A stretch of DNA of 64,000 nt from Impatiens glandulifera (GCF_907164915.1 NC_061869.1:27087616-27151615); one strand, 5' to 3'. Counted from the first letter of the stretch, positions 46,647 through 61,217 are shown. Notes: a model not told the origin generated them from the sequence alone. Numbers and translations: made by a program.

Positions 46647-48996
46647 CATTTAGCCAATGATTTCTTTGATGGAACCATTCAAATTTCTTTTATAGAAATT
46701 ATTATATGAATGGAGCCAATGATTTCTTTCATAAGAAATCTTGTGTTATAAAATGACACTAGTCATTTATGTTGAAACCATTCCAATTTCTTGTGTAGAA
46801 ATTATGAGATGAATGGGTAGTCAATGATTTCTTGGTAGAAATCAGACTTGTTAAAGTCATTGATGTTGAAACCATTTCTTGTGTAGAAATTATGAGATGA
46901 ATGGGTAGTCAATGATTTCTTGGTAGAAATGTGAAAATCATTAGAATTTTCTTGTGTAAAAATTATGAGATTAATGAGTTCATAATGATTTTTATAAAAT
47001 ATATATATAAATATATAATATGATTTGTCTAAATGACATTAATCATGAATGTTGAAATCATTATAATTTCTTATGTAGAAATTATGAAATGAATTGGGTA
47101 TCCTAATGATTTCTTTTATAGAAATTATGTGATTCATAATGACAGAAAATGAAGGTCATATGTATAATGAGATTAAATAAGTTATTTGTTTTAGAACTTA
47201 TTCTAATCATGCATTGAAAGAGACAATTATGTAAGTTGAAATATTTTCGCAAGAATTATCTCGGTGAGAATGATCCACCTAGATTTGTTTTGAGCATTGT
47301 CGCTTCACGTGGATTATCGTTCATAACACGATAATGTAATTACTTCGATTAAGACATGAGGTACGTTTATAGTTATGTTTTATTTAATTATATTTCTAAG
47401 TGATTATTTATATATATCATGCATATTAGCTAATAATATTATGATTCATGTTATTCATAATAAGTATGATTATCTAGAAATTTATATATATATAAATTAA
47501 GATTTATTTCCTATCTATTTTTATTTTAATAGATAATTTTCAAATTTGTCACATGAGTTCTTTGATTCACAAAGATTTGTTATAGAATATTAAAGGTCAC
47601 CTAATTAATTAAGAAACGAATAATTGATGACATGAATATTTATTTATATAATTAGGTAGTTTTATATTTGATTACAGATAAATGATCAACATTCTAATTA
47701 AGTGTAATAATTAATATTTTAATTATTTATCATGTATGTTTAATGATAAATGAAGTTGTATATATATTTATTTAATAATATATATGACATATTATTTATC
47801 TGATTACGTTTCTATGTTATTGACTATATATATTATAGTTGTTTTGTCATTGTGCTGACTAAAATGAAAGAAGCAATAATATATAATATCATATATATGG
47901 ATATATTAATTTTGGTTTAATATAATATATTTGATATACATTGTTCAATTGCATCATTAAGACTTACTTAATTTGATAATCTTGAAATCAAATAATTACA
48001 AGGAAAGTCTTGTTTGATTTGAGAATAATGTGGCAAACGTGCCGATATTACGGGATGCAAACGTGCAACCGAAATAAATGTTTAAGCGACTTCGGTTAAA
48101 GGTGCTTGAAACATTATGATTTCTTTTGTAGAAATCATGTGATATGGTGAATATTTATTTGATTAAATATTCTAATTTCTTTTATAGAAATTAAGTGTTG
48201 AAATAAATATTTTAATTGATTAAATATTTTTAATTTCTTATGTAGAGATTATGTGAAGAATGATTTATAATGAATAAACATTCTAATCTCTTGTATAGAA
48301 ATTATGATTTATTCAATTAAATATTTATAATATAGTTATCTTATTCAATGTATGATAAGTATAACAAAAGAAATTTGTAAAAGAATTGTGTGACAATTTC
48401 TTGATTAGAAAATCATTGATTTAAATCATACAAATGTATGTGATTTAAAGGATACCAACCCGAATGTGGGGGCAAATATTTTTATTGATTATAATACAAA
48501 AATAATTGTGTATATTATGATAAATGAAAAGATAATTCATTTTTAGAGAAATATGTTCTCTATAAAAGATAAAGTTGCGCAACTTTACAAAAAGAAAGAA
48601 AATAACAAGAAAATGTTTTGTTTATATTTGCTGAGTTGGTGCTCAAATCGATATTTAAAATTTGAGAATTTTGAAATCAAGAAACGTGTCATATTTTGAC
48701 ATTACTTTCATAAAAAATTTGAAGAATCAATGTCTTCAAAAAGATTTTATGAAATAAATGAAAAGGAAAGTTTATAAAGTCTTGATATGACTTATAATAA
48801 ATTTTATAATAATGATATGAAAATTTGATCATACTTTTATTAAAAAAGTGGATGTGACAATTATATATATCATGAAGACAATGAAAATTATTTCATTACG
48901 TGTCTTTTGTACGATATTTTATCATTGAAAATTACGATAAAAATGATAAAATCCATTAAGGATATGAATTGCACTAACCGAAATGATATGTTGATA

Positions 48997-49655
48997 TTAT
49001 TAAATGAAAGAGTTTACATCTAAAAGTGAATATGTTTACACTTAGAAGTGCAATCTACGTATGGAAATCTTCTAAGAAACTTATGATGGATAGATTAAAT
49101 GTTATAATCTATATTTTTGACTTATGTCAAAAAATAAAATATTTTTATGTAAAATATATAATCGTTTACACGAAGGCAGAATAGTTCAAAGACATTTTGT
49201 CTACTAGTTAGCCAAGTAAACAATATTTTTATAAAAAAATTAAATGATAAGCATGTACGAATGACTATGCTTCTTATTAGAAGATGTTCCAAGGTTAACT
49301 AAGAATGTACCAACATAAATTTCTAATTATTATGATAGTAATTAGAAATTGGACAAGCTTAGAGTTAGTGACAAGTCTAGACATACACGTCTTAGACATA
49401 ATGTCATTATACTATACTCTCTAATGGAGTTATCAAATTTGACTATGTAAGTCAAAGATAACATTGTGGATCCACTAATCAGATTATTGAATAGAGAGAT
49501 AGTTTGAAGTCTTTTGAGACATTAGCCTACTATAAGTTGGTATGAAGGAAAACCCAACCTATGCAGACTGGAGATCCCAAGAACTAGGTTCAATGGGACA
49601 ACCTAATTGTACTGACTTGGAAAGTTATTGTTGAGGATTAATCCTATAATGAAAC
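48997..49655 (+). pseudogene. Copia RNase H stub, right copy of element B
   Basis: Near-identical to 10960-11620, with a 1-base deletion in an A run near 49130. Same broken frames and the KDNIVDPL residues. Confidence 0.6.
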
Positions 49656-50701
49656 AATATATATTTTGACGAGGATATGCATATCGCTTTTAATGATTCT
49701 TTGTGAACAAAGAGATCACCTATGTGAGGGAGAATTGCACGACTCAATTCTAGACCCTCTCACAGAACCAGGCGCGTGTTCCATGGCCAAAACGGACACA
49801 ACCATGAGAGCTTGACATGTATCAGGGAGAATTCTATGTGAAAATGTGTAATCGTTTACACAAAAGGCAGAATAGTTCAAGGACATCCAGTCTACTAATC
49901 AGCTAGTAAAGTTATATGTTTTCACAAGGGAAGGTTCAAAGGGTTACACCTACCTATCCTATGTAGAATTCAACTGTTGAACCTTTCACCGGGTTAATCT
50001 TTCAATTTCCATTAATGTGGGGGATTGTTGGAATTTTTAAACTAATTCTATAAATTCCATTAATGAATGGAAATTAGAATGTGTGTAATAAAATCAAATC
50101 AAATTCACATGAAATTCAAACGTGAATTAAAGGGTGAAATTTGATCCAAATGTATAATTTAAATCAATTAATTTAAATTAATTGATCTAAAATGCCTTGA
50201 TGACCAATTAACAAAATGTTGTTAATTTGTAGTGTAAATTACATGAGTTTGTTATTATTATTATTTGTTATGATAATTAATATTATTATTAACAAATTGG
50301 AAAACCATGTAACGTTAGTATTGAATTGTAAATTCCTTAATTGTTTTAGCAAACAATTACTCTATAATGAAGAGAAAAACGTTAAGGTAATGAAGAGGCA
50401 AAAAATGTCAACCGTTGGATCAAATGATGATTTTATTTAATGGTTTAACTTTTCAACAATATAAGACCTCTCATCTCTAATCAAAAACATACTTAATCCT
50501 TCATCTTTCTCACTCTAGAATTCCTAAAGCCCTCTTCTTGTTTTGTGAGTGTTCTTCGAGTTCTTCGCTCGATATTTTCCGTTGAAACCCGGTGATAGTT
50601 CAGGTACTTTATCAAGATCGTTGTGTAGTGATTCCGGTGCTGAATCACTACTAGATTCGTTGTACCCTGGGAGACAGCCATCTGTGACAAGCTCTAGCAC
50701 A

Positions 50702-50723
50702 CGGTGCTGAATCACTACTAGAA
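50702..50723. other. Deletion junction with templated filler
   Basis: After AGCTCTAGCACACGG the sequence jumps to TGCTGAATCACTACTAGA, a copy of text 67 bp upstream (50635-50655), and then to ATCTAATACAGTCG, the equivalent of left-copy position 14381. The left copy has 1711 bp (12670-14380) at this place. Confidence 0.9.
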
Positions 50724-52267
50724 TCTAATACAGTCGCACGATTAGATCACTGTTGAACAGAACAAACTCTATTCAACTTACAATATGATGAAGTATATCA
50801 CTCAGCTAAAACAATGCTTTGATTCTAACTCTATCTTGACAAACACATAGTAAAGCAAGAAAGCAGTTCTTAAGAATGTAAAATTAGTAGATCTCTTGTA
50901 TGCGTATTTTTCAGTGTTCAGCAAATTGTGTCCGGCCATTCTTCCATTGTCCTTGAGGATTTTTAAATAAGGAGAAGGTACCAACGGTCGAATCTACTAT
51001 AATGACACGTGGCTAACTTCCATTGGAACGCCTCCATAGTACACAGTAGACTCTAAGCACTAGGATCGTGGTCGTACCAATCTGGTAGTGCGCCAAATAT
51101 TCTTCAAGGATATTCCTGTAAAAACAAGTAGTGAGAAGAATATTTGTTTACATGGAAATAATCAATTGGTTGCAACTGACTTTCGTACTGATATTCACTA
51201 GAAAGTGGGGCAGGTGTAGCGTACAGCTAGTTGATCGTGGGTAGACGTATGCTAGCTTCAAGCAACTCTTTAAAGCATGGCATTAGACGTATTTCACTTA
51301 GACGGCCTCGTCTAATAAAATTAGATGCACACGTCTAATAGCAGGATCCATTAGACCACCTGATCTAATGGGATTAGACGATACGTCTAATTACATTTCC
51401 CTTCAGACTAATCTGAAGGAGTTAGACTGCACGTCTAACTCTCATCTGTTAGACGGAAAGTCTAACTACGCATCCCTTCAGACTAATCTGAATGAGTTAG
51501 ACTGCACGTCTAACTCTCATCTGTTAGACGGCACGTCTAACTACGCATCCCTTCAGACAAATTTGAAAGAGTTAGACTGTACGTCTAACTCTCATCTGTT
51601 AGACTGCACGTCTAACTTTGTATCCGTTAGACTGGACTTCTTACTACGTTAGTTAGACTGCACGTCTAATAACGTATCCGTTAGACTACACGTCTAACTA
51701 CGTCTATTAGATTGCATGTCTAACTACGTCTGTTAGACTGCACGTCTAACAACGTATCCGTTAGACTGCACGTCTAACTACGTCTAACTACGTCTGTTAA
51801 ACTGCACGTCTAACTACGTCTGTTAGACTACACGTCTAACTATGTATCCGTTAGACTGCATGTCTAACTACGTCTGTTAGACTGCACATCTTACTACGCA
51901 TTCGTTAGACTACACGTCTAACTACGTCTGTTAGACTACACGTCTAACAACGTATCTGTTATACTGCACGTCTAACTACGTCTGTTAGACTACACGTCTA
52001 ACTACGTCTTCGTTAGACTGCACGTCTAACTACGTCTGTTAGACTGCACATCTAACTACGTATCCATTAGACTGCACGTCTAACATAAAACATCTAATGG
52101 CCAAGAAGTCTAATGAATCTCATTACGACTTAGTCTAATATAACTTTTTTCATTACACCTTCACCAAAAACGATTAGACGACATAGATTGAGTTTTATAC
52201 ACACACATCATCAAAATTCCAATAGTCAAAATACTTTGACACTTAGTTAAAATAATTTGACCCAACA
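50723..52267 (-). repeat. Element A 5' LTR, right copy, inner end deleted
   Basis: Matches 14381-15781 with about 144 bp more minisatellite (array about 51362-52086), including extra ACTACGTCTGTTAGACTACACG-type units near 51900-52060 (motif given in part). Confidence 0.85.
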
Positions 52268-52585
52268 AAATAAGAAAAAAATGAGGCTTCACCTTTAAAT
52301 GCTAGAGATGTCTTAAAAAATAAAACACTAAGTCAATACTAGTGGCATTTTGTTAAACAAAATGGAAAATAAAATATGTGTCTTCACCATCGCTATTAAA
52401 AAAATTAAAACCTAAGTCAGAATTAGGAGCGTTCTCAATAAAACAAAATAAACATAAAGATTATGTGCACTTTCCTCTAAAGTTAGGCCATGAGAGGCGA
52501 TCCATTAAAGTCAAGGGAGGACTAGGCCCTATGACAGATTTTTAAATATCTAGGAAGGTCCACAAATAAAAGTTGAAACGAGTAT

Positions 52586-54086
52586 CAAACTTGTCATGAT
52601 TAGTGAATGGAAAGACGTTAAACGGGCTCTAAAGTGAGAGGAGTCTCATCTCTGGATAGAATACATCCCCCTTTCCCAAAAGTCTACATCGAGAAGAACT
52701 CAATTTATCAAGAGCAAAATGTTAAACAGTTTCAAAGTGAGATGAGTCTCATCCTTGAACAAGGCACGTCGTCCAAAAATCTATGTTGAAGATAGCTCGA
52801 CTTAGAAAACAGCAAGACGTTTAACGGTTTCAAAGTGAGATGAATCTCATCTTTGAACAAGTCACGTCATCCAAAAGTCTACGTCGAGAAGAACTCGATG
52901 TAGTAAAGAGAAATACGTTAAACAATTTCAAAGTGAGATGAGTCTCATCCTTGAACAAGGCACGTCTCCCAATAATATATGTTGAAGAGAGCTCAATGTA
53001 GAAAAGAGCAAGACGTTAAATGGTTTCAAAGTGAGATGAATCTCATCTTTGAACAAGTCATGTCGTTCAAAAGTGTACGTCGAGAAGAACTCGAAGTAGT
53101 AAAGAGAAAGGCGTTATACAATTTCAAAGTGAGATAAGTCTCATCTTTGAAAAAGACACTTCACCCAAAGTCTACGTCGAGAAGAACTCGACTTAGCAAG
53201 AGTAAGACGTCAAATAGTTTCAAGGTGAGATGAGTCTCCTATGAATGAAACACGAGCAAGAGCAAGATGTTAAACCGTTTCAAGGTGAAATGAGTCTCCT
53301 TTGAACAAAACACATCATCCAAAAGTCTACGCCTAGAAGACTCGATTTACTAAGAACAAGTCGTTAAACAGTTTCAAGGTGAGATAAATCTCCTTCGAAC
53401 GAAACACGTCGTCCAAAAGTGTATTTCAAGACGAACTCGAATTAGGAAGAGTAATATGTTAAACGATTTCAAGGTGAGATGAGTCTTCTTTGAACAAAAG
53501 ACGTCGTCGAAAAGTCTACATCGAGGAGAACTCGATTTATCAAGAGCAAGACGTTAAACGATTTCAAAGTGATATGAGTCTCATTATTGAACAAGACATG
53601 TCGTCCATAAGTCTATGTTGAAAAGGACTATATATAGCATTGTTCTCATATGGAAACCATGTACTTAAGGCGTCAAGAAATAAAACTCTCTTATGATATT
53701 TGTCAAGTTTGTCTTTCTACCTCTACACAACTTTTAGCTTATAATGAAAGTTAACCCTAGCCGGGTCAAAAGCTAGATTGTCAGGTACTTTTAGCTTTCG
53801 TTAAAAACTAACCTTAGTTGGCTAAAAGCTACATTATCAGTTAGATTGTTAGATATTTTTATCTTATGTAGAAAGTTAATCCTAGCTAGGTCAAAAGCTA
53901 ACTTGATTGTCATACTTTTAGCTTACAGGGAAGCTAACTCTAGCCCGGTAAAAAGCTATATTATCAGCTAGATTGTTAGGTACTTTTAGCTTATGCTGAA
54001 AGCTAACCCTAGCTGGGTCAAAAGCTAGCTTGATTTTCATATACTCTTAAGTTATGTGGAAATCTAACCTTAGATGGGTGAAAACC
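52586..54086. repeat. Satellite-like arrays, right copy
   Basis: Same as 16100-17600: about eleven 100-bp hairpin units, then the TTTAGCTT block from about 53716. Unit number is unchanged between copies, unlike the LTR minisatellite and CACTA repeat. Confidence 0.85.
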
Positions 54087-54732
54087 AAGTGATACTAGGT
54101 TCTACTAACGAAACATCGAGTTGGATGATTAAGGGCTGGTATGGAATTGACTTGGGATGGTCATCAACAACCAAGAAACACAAGTCTCCTGTGAGACTTG
54201 TTAGGTTCAAAATTTCTATCCTTTTACAATATTATTATAAATAAAAATATGTGTATAAATTATAAAGTGGGAGATTTGAACGAGGGTCTATTTTCCTAAA
54301 ACCCAAGTGTTGTATACAAACTTTGTCTAAAAGAGGTATTCTATAAACATTAATTTTTTACTTTCCGATTTAAAATTTTAATAATTTCGAGCCAACGAAT
54401 TATTTCTAAAAATTATTCTTATACGGACTATTTAAATAAAATACAATATGAATAGTATATATTAAAATAAATTTGTAAAATTTTATTAAATCAAATATTC
54501 AACTAATTATTTATTTTATTTAGGAGTATACTCGTTAATTAGTGGGAATTGGGAAAGAACCAGAAAAATACTTTTAACAAAGGAACGGTGGCCCAATATG
54601 TAAAACTATAGCAACATCAAGAATAAAAGAGTAATCTACTAACCAAGCATCAAATAGCTCTATAAAGAAGGTCACATCTTTAAGAAATTAGGGTTAAGAA
54701 AGATTGAGGCTTCTAACAAAGGGACGGGAGTC

Positions 54733-55166
54733 TCTGAAGGTGGTTGCCTCCCTTTGCCGTTGATTTTCCGATCATCGGAGCCGGTGATTTCTTTTCTCCA
54801 TCAACAGCCCTCATCAGTAGTGCGTGCGTCTCTCTCACTCTCTCACTCTCTCTCTCTATATATATATATATATTTATATTGAATCATCAATTGTATGATG
54901 TGGTTAATTTGGGGGGTTTTTTATGGCTGTGATGATGTTTTTCTCTAATCTGAGTTCTGGAGACAGAGAAGGGTACACCAGTTTTCATGGCGAGGCAAAT
55001 CGGAAGGTCGGCCCGCTGAGTGGACTCAGTATATCTCCTCGGCGTGCAACCGCCTGTTGCAGCCATGTTTAGGGAAGGAAGACAAGCCCTTCTCTCTTTT
55101 CCGACTCAAAACTTATATCTGAGCCTTTTACAGTTTTTAGATTTTAGATTGTTTTTATAGGGAAGA
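54733..55166 (+). pseudogene. Possible captured gene fragment, right copy
   Basis: Identical by eye to 18247-18680, including the microsatellite and the 45-codon open stretch. Confidence 0.35.
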
Positions 55167-55175
55167 TAATCCAAT

Positions 55176-56400
55176 TTGAAAATGTTGTGTTTTACCAAAT
55201 TTTATGGGTAAAAGCCCTATATCCGTCGGTAGAAGTCTTTTTCCGAAAGCCTGCCAGACTGTCGGCATCCGTCGGTATTATTTTTAATTATTATTATGTT
55301 CACTTGATTTAACCATTGTTATATTTTATCTTTAAAACTTAAACACAATTCTATACAAATAAATCAAACACAAATTTTTACACATACAAATATAAAACAT
55401 ATTCACTCATTCTAAGTATATAATGATCAAACACAAAACTTGTATACATTTTATATACCAAACACAAATCTTATACTTGTAACTAATTCAATCACAATCC
55501 ATCTATTTGGACAATTAAACAAGATTCATACAATTGATATGCTTGGACAATTAAACAAGATTCATGTACTTAGACACCAATTAGAAGAGGGATAAGAAAT
55601 TTGTAAAGGGCCAAAACCGAAAGATTTGGGGTAAATCATTCGACTTTGACCTTATAAAACCAAAACATTAAAGTGCTGGAAATTGGTGAAGACCGAAAGA
55701 TTTGTATAAATCCTTCGGTTTTACCCTTCAAAACCGAAAGATTTCCCTTACATCTTTCGGTATTTGAACTTTTACAATCCATAATAGAAAACTCCACACT
55801 AAGCCGTTTTTCTGATTTTTTTTAAAGGTATTAAAACTGAAAGATATAGTATATATCTTTCGTTATTCACTCTTCAAAAAAAGATTATTTTTTGGAAGTG
55901 CTCAAAGTCGAAAGATATACACTATATCTTTCGGTATAACCATAATAGAAAACTCCACACTTAGCCGTTTTTCTGATTTTTTTTAGAGGGAATAAAACCG
56001 AAAGATATACTATATCTTTCGGTATTCACTCTTCAAAAAAAGATTATTTTTTGGAAGTGCTCAAAGCCGAAAGATATACACTATATCTTTCGGTATAACC
56101 ATAATAGAAAATTCCACACTTAGCCGTTTTTCTAATTTTTTTCGAGAGGGATTAAAACCAAAAGATATAGTATATATCTTTCGGTATTCACTCTTCAAAA
56201 AAAGATTATTTTTTGGAAGTACTCAAAGCCGAAAGATATACACTATATCTTTCGGTATTTTGTTCTACTACCGAAAGATATATAGAGACTGTCGGCCTTC
56301 TTTCTTATTTACAACATATTTCTTCCTTTCGGCACCTCTATCGAAATATTTATAAATCTGTCGGTAAGTTCTTTCGGTAAAACCCTCTTTTTTACTAGTG
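55176..56400. mobile_element. CACTA remnant, right copy
   Basis: Right terminus CACTAGTAAAAAAG (minus strand) at 56400. Three internal units (about 55787-56255) instead of four. The first unit's palindrome has mutated on both sides (ACTGAAAG and CTTTCGTT), and another is shortened to CCGAAAGATATACTATATCT. Confidence 0.6.
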
Positions 56401-57066
56401 CCTAGACATTTGTGAAATATGAAATTCTCCCAAATAAATTTGTCCTTTTAAAGATTTTTTATGATCTCTTTGTTCTTTTTATCTCTAACATTCTTAAATT
56501 GTTTTTAAGTTATTCCTCTCCTAATTTTCAACTAATTGTTGTGTTTTACCACAAATAAATTTGACATATAAAACATGAACATGTTCTTACTTGGGCAGAA
56601 TAGTTTTAGACTATGAACACATTCAAATTTGTGCATTCAAAACAATAATCCTAATATATTTATCACTTATTGTCAACAAAATTAAACTGAAATTAGGGAA
56701 TCTAAAATCTGCAACATATTAGGGAGATTAAATATAAAATTGTTCTCTTTATCTCTAGAGAACATGCATGATATCAACCAGGCTACGTTTGACATGTACA
56801 TGCTTAAGCTCAACCCTAGCCCTAGTGTATCCCTAGTTATGTTTGACCTATAGAGTTGTAAGTCTAACTTTAGTTCCAGTTCTAACCTTAACCTTAAAAA
56901 AATACGAGAGAAAGATATCTTGGCCATAAGGACTAAAATCGTAGCAAAAAGGGAAAAATGGTCCGTTTTGTGAAGGAAGTGCCAAGAAACAAGCATCACT
57001 TGAAGGTGAAGAGCATCACTTGGATGAGTTTACTGAAAGAAGTAGTCAAAGCATTGGAAAAATAGT

Positions 57067-58208
57067 TAGGGATGGTAAATTACCAATATTATAGGTATAT
57101 CAAAAATATTGTACCGTAATAAATTGAAAATATCAATTTTTAAGGTATATTGATAAAATGTAAGGTATGATACCAAAATTATTTTTACGGTAAAGGTATC
57201 AAATTTTCAAAATTTTGGTATATCGTGATATACCGAGATACTGAAATAGTTTTTATAAATTAATATATATATATATATATATAATACTTTTAAGAAAATA
57301 AATATATTTAATATTAATTTAATTATAGAAACATAGTTTTTAAAAAATCAAATCAAAATATAATTATAATATTATTCAATATATGACATCTTTAAACGAT
57401 AAAATTGAAAAAGGATTCAACCAAACTTTCAATCTCTTGGAGCGGTAAAAATGAGTGAAACTAAGTGCAAAATCATTTCAATTAATGTCAATGATATTTT
57501 GTAATCTCATCCTCAAAGGTTGTTAGTGAGTCTGCTTTTAGTTTGAGTAAGTGGATATTCGATTTTTTTTGGAGAATTTTGAGTCTTAAAATTATGAAGG
57601 TATTGGGGTGCATTGACTAAAAATAGATGAATTCAACTTAAGAAAAGAGTCTACAAACTTGAATTTTTCAATGAAAATTAACAAATTTAAAAGAATGATA
57701 GATTTGTATTAATTAAGTTTAAATTAACTAATATTTATTATTATCTAACATGAACTGTATTATCAATTTAAAAATTTAAATTGTATATACAAATGCGATT
57801 AAAGATTGTTATAAATCTCCCTCTCTCGTGTCCACTTTAGTATAACATAAGACTATACATATGTTTATTTTAGATAATTTTAATTTTTTTTAACTAAATT
57901 TAATTTTAATTTTTTTTATCTTTTACAAATGTTGAATTTAAAAAAAATATATATTTTATTTTATGATAAATATATTTAATTTTTAATTTTGTGTAACGTT
58001 TATGTAATAACTATATTAAATTGGTTTTTATTTTGTTTAAGTTATAATATTTTTTAGGTGTGAAAGGTATAATATCGATATCATACCAAAATTAAGGTAT
58101 ACCAAAATCAAGATAAGGTAAATGTATGAATTTTTCTATACTGAAACTTTCGGTAATGTATATGGTATTGATAAAAAAATTAAGGAATATTGTACCGACC
58201 CATCCTTA
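57067..58208. mobile_element. hAT-type element, right copy
   Basis: Termini TAGGGATGG and CCATCCTTA; the flanking 8-mer is AAAATAGT on the left (one mutation) and AAAATAGC on the right. It contains about 79 bp near 57998-58077 absent from the left copy, which looks like a deletion on the left. Confidence 0.83.
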
Positions 58209-58711
58209 AAAATAGCATCGATAGTTCCTGATCGGGCGTTGGAAGAAAACCTGGTTGTAAGCTTTAGGAAAATAGCACCGACAACAACGCTAAAGGTCAT
58301 TCCTTGGTCACTAGCTCGTTGAAGCGTCGCTAGGTAGTTTATTTTTCGGTTGTGAGCGTTAGGAGCGACTCTAAGGCTTCTTTTGGGTCGAATGGTTATA
58401 TTTTTCGAGTAGTTGTTGGATTTCTTGGATGGTCACACGTCTCATTGTCCGAAAACAATGATGTGGGTCAGAAACCTAGCCATGGCTTGTTTTTTTGGTC
58501 GAAAACTTTTCCATATCTAGTTTTCTCGATCGAACGACCCTAAAACCAAAAAATACGACCAAGTAACCCGAAACTAAAAGAAAACTACAATGTTTTGGGG
58601 CTCAAAACCCATATTTTAAAACATACAACATTAATATAAAAACATAATCAAGACCATAAAATCATTTAAATCAAAATCAAGCAATAACATATCATACAAA
58701 ATAAAACTATG

Positions 58712-58975
58712 GCCTTGTTCGGTATATGTTTTTAAAAAAACTCATACAAAATCAAACATCACTTCACTCCCTTTTATCCATCACATCACTTAAATCATTA
58801 ATCAAAATACTAAAATATTCTATATTTAAATTATTATTTTATTTTATTTTATTTATATATAACAATAACCTTTAAGTCTTTTTACCAAAAATAATTATCA
58901 CATACTCAAAATCATCACCAATCATTATTTTTTTCTCCTATTAGGATTTAAAAAAAAACATAATCCGAATAGCCT
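58712..58975. mobile_element. 264-bp MITE, right copy
   Basis: Same termini as at 22311-22574 with one TIR change (CCGAATAGCCT), flanked by CTATG at 58707-58711 and 58976-58980. Confidence 0.7.
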
Positions 58976-60031
58976 CTATGTAAGTTTTGGGTTAGTTTCT
59001 GTTTATAAATTTATTATTTTCGTCAAAACATTCCAGAAATGTCCAATGTTTTAATATGTTTTCATATTTATAGTAATGAGCATGCATATAAAATATCAGC
59101 CAAAAATGACTAGAGGAAGACCAAAAATCAAAAATAGCAAGGTCAAGAAGGTGAATGTGTTGTTTTTGGGTAGCTTTGATTTTTAAATTTATTTTAAACA
59201 GAGAGATTTATTTTTTTAAAATGAAAATCTCTTCTTGGCTCCAAATAGCACACAAAAATGTTTGAAATTGGGACGATCGAAGTTTAAAGTTATTTTCTTG
59301 AACTTCTTGAATAAATTAGTGGTACTTTACTACCCTAAAATACATTTAAAATGAAAATTAAGTTTAACTATTTTTAAATTAATTTTGAAATATCTCAAAA
59401 ATAAATTTACAAATAATTATATGTGATTTTAAAATTATTTCGCAATCATAATTTTAACTAGACAAACTATGAAGCTTATTTTAAGTATATTTTTTCACAA
59501 TTATAACTAAAAAAATTGAAAAAAAATTGAGTAAATACTAAAAATTTATATCCCAATTTATAATATTAAAATAACTATTTTGACTTATTTTTAAATAAAT
59601 AAAATCAAAATAATTAACTTTATAGCCAAAAACTAATTAAAACAATTAATTAGGGTAATTATTATAATAATTACAGTATAATTAATTAAAGAAATTGGTT
59701 AAAATAATAAAATTAAAATTATTTGAGATAAATGCTATACTCATTTATTTTAAAATAATATTAGAAAAATTATAGGACAAAAATAAATAATTTAGAATGA
59801 ATTGTTTTATCCATTTTATCTAAAACAATTATTTATTTAACCCTAAAAATATAAAAATAAATAAATAAAAAAAATTGGTAAAATATTTTTTATATTTATT
59901 TTAATATTTTGTGTATTTAAAAATATCAAAATTAAAACCAAAATGATAAAAGAAAAATCAATTGCAAACAAACTTTAAAGGTTTTAAAATAAAAATAAAT
60001 TCATAATCGTGTGTAGCCAAAATTGGGAAAA

Positions 60032-61041
60032 GAATCTACAACCGAAAACTGGGCCATTAGATGAGCTATGAGGCCTCATCCAACGACCCAGATGCGCCTG
60101 CGTAGCCGGCTTTAACAGAAGGAACGCACACCCGCGTCACACCCTTAAACTAACTAGACGTTAGCCCCATTAGCCCAAACGCTAACGAAATGCCCAAACG
60201 TTGACGGACTGCGGCCGAAACTTTGGATTGCGCTCGAAATGGTGTCATTTTGAGCACCACCTTCGTGTCCAACGCAACGCCGGAGTAGAGAAGATCAAAG
60301 ACCATTCTTTGATCATATCTTTTAGAACTCTCTCGATAGTCAATGATTTTGGTTGATTCAAAGTCCAAAATGATCACCCTACAATGGTGATAATTCCTCC
60401 TATTAAAATAGGGATGATTCATCCCTATATCTTCAAGTGACCAGAAGAACAATCAAAACGACATTAATGACTTTTGGTTGATTCAGCCCACTTGGAGGTC
60501 ACAAATGAACTTGGACAGCTATAAATAGCTCCCTTAAGTCATTCAGAATAGAAGAAATCAACTCATAACCTTCAAATCAAAGAGAATAAAAAAATTCACC
60601 ATTAAAGTTTGAAGCTTCAGATTTTTTGAATTTTTGTTTGAGGCCTTAAAACTTGGATCTGATCATCTAGAAAGCTTCCATAAGGATCAATAAGTGTTCT
60701 CCAATCATTTGTAAGGTTCCAATCACCCTCTAATTCATATTTATAGTTTGTATTTCAAATTTTTATACTTCAAATTGCAAAAACTTGTATGTTTGCTATT
60801 TATGGTGTTTTATGGTTGAAAATTCATCGTTAGATGATTTATAAACTATCTGGATAGGATAGAATGGATCATTCAATCTAAATAAAAAAAACACAAATTT
60901 TTAATTTTCAAAACCTAAAAAAAACGGGTTTACTGTATTTGGGTTAGTTCTGTTGAATCACAACCTAGAAAGCTTCCCAGTATGATTGTAATGATGTTGG
61001 ACAATTATTTGGATTATGTTTGATTCATCCCGATCATGTTT
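60032..61041 (+). repeat. Probable LTR or solo-LTR fragment, right copy
   Basis: Equivalent of 23631-24640, with the TATAAATA box at about 60520. Confidence 0.4.
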
Positions 61042-61105
61042 GATCAAAATCAATTTTTCAAAATAAATTGAAATTATCCGGTTAACCTGAAGCTATGAAA
61101 AACCT

Positions 61106-61217
61106 GAAGTCATCCGGTTAACCTGAAGCTATGAAAAACCTGGGTTTAGGGTTTAGGGTTTAGGGTTTAGGTTTAGGGTTTAGGTTTTTCATAGCTACAG
61201 GTTAACCGGATGACTTC
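61106..61217. repeat. Inverted repeat with telomeric loop, right copy
   Basis: Arms 61106-61141 and 61182-61217. The 40-nt loop has one variant unit (TTTAGG) where the left copy has TTTAGGG. Confidence 0.93.

Larger units (their letters stand above)
44976..50704 (+). mobile_element. Element B, right copy, 3' LTR truncated
   Basis: 5' LTR 44976-45819, purine tract ending at 50025, 3' LTR from 50026 cut off at 50704 by the deletion. The interior is the same as in the left copy: tRNA-like module 46582-46646, palindrome field about 46658-48313, RNase H stub about 48997-49655. The left target-site duplication ATCTC remains at 44971-44975; the right one is deleted. Confidence 0.92.
37954..52267 (-). 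mobile_element. Element A, right copy, with internal deletion
   Basis: Same insertion as 59-15781, flanked by AAATA (37949-37953 and 52268-52272). A 1711-bp deletion relative to the left copy has removed the gag N-terminus, the primer binding site, the inner end of the 5' LTR and the end of the nested element B. This copy therefore cannot be reverse transcribed in the normal way. Confidence 0.9.
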
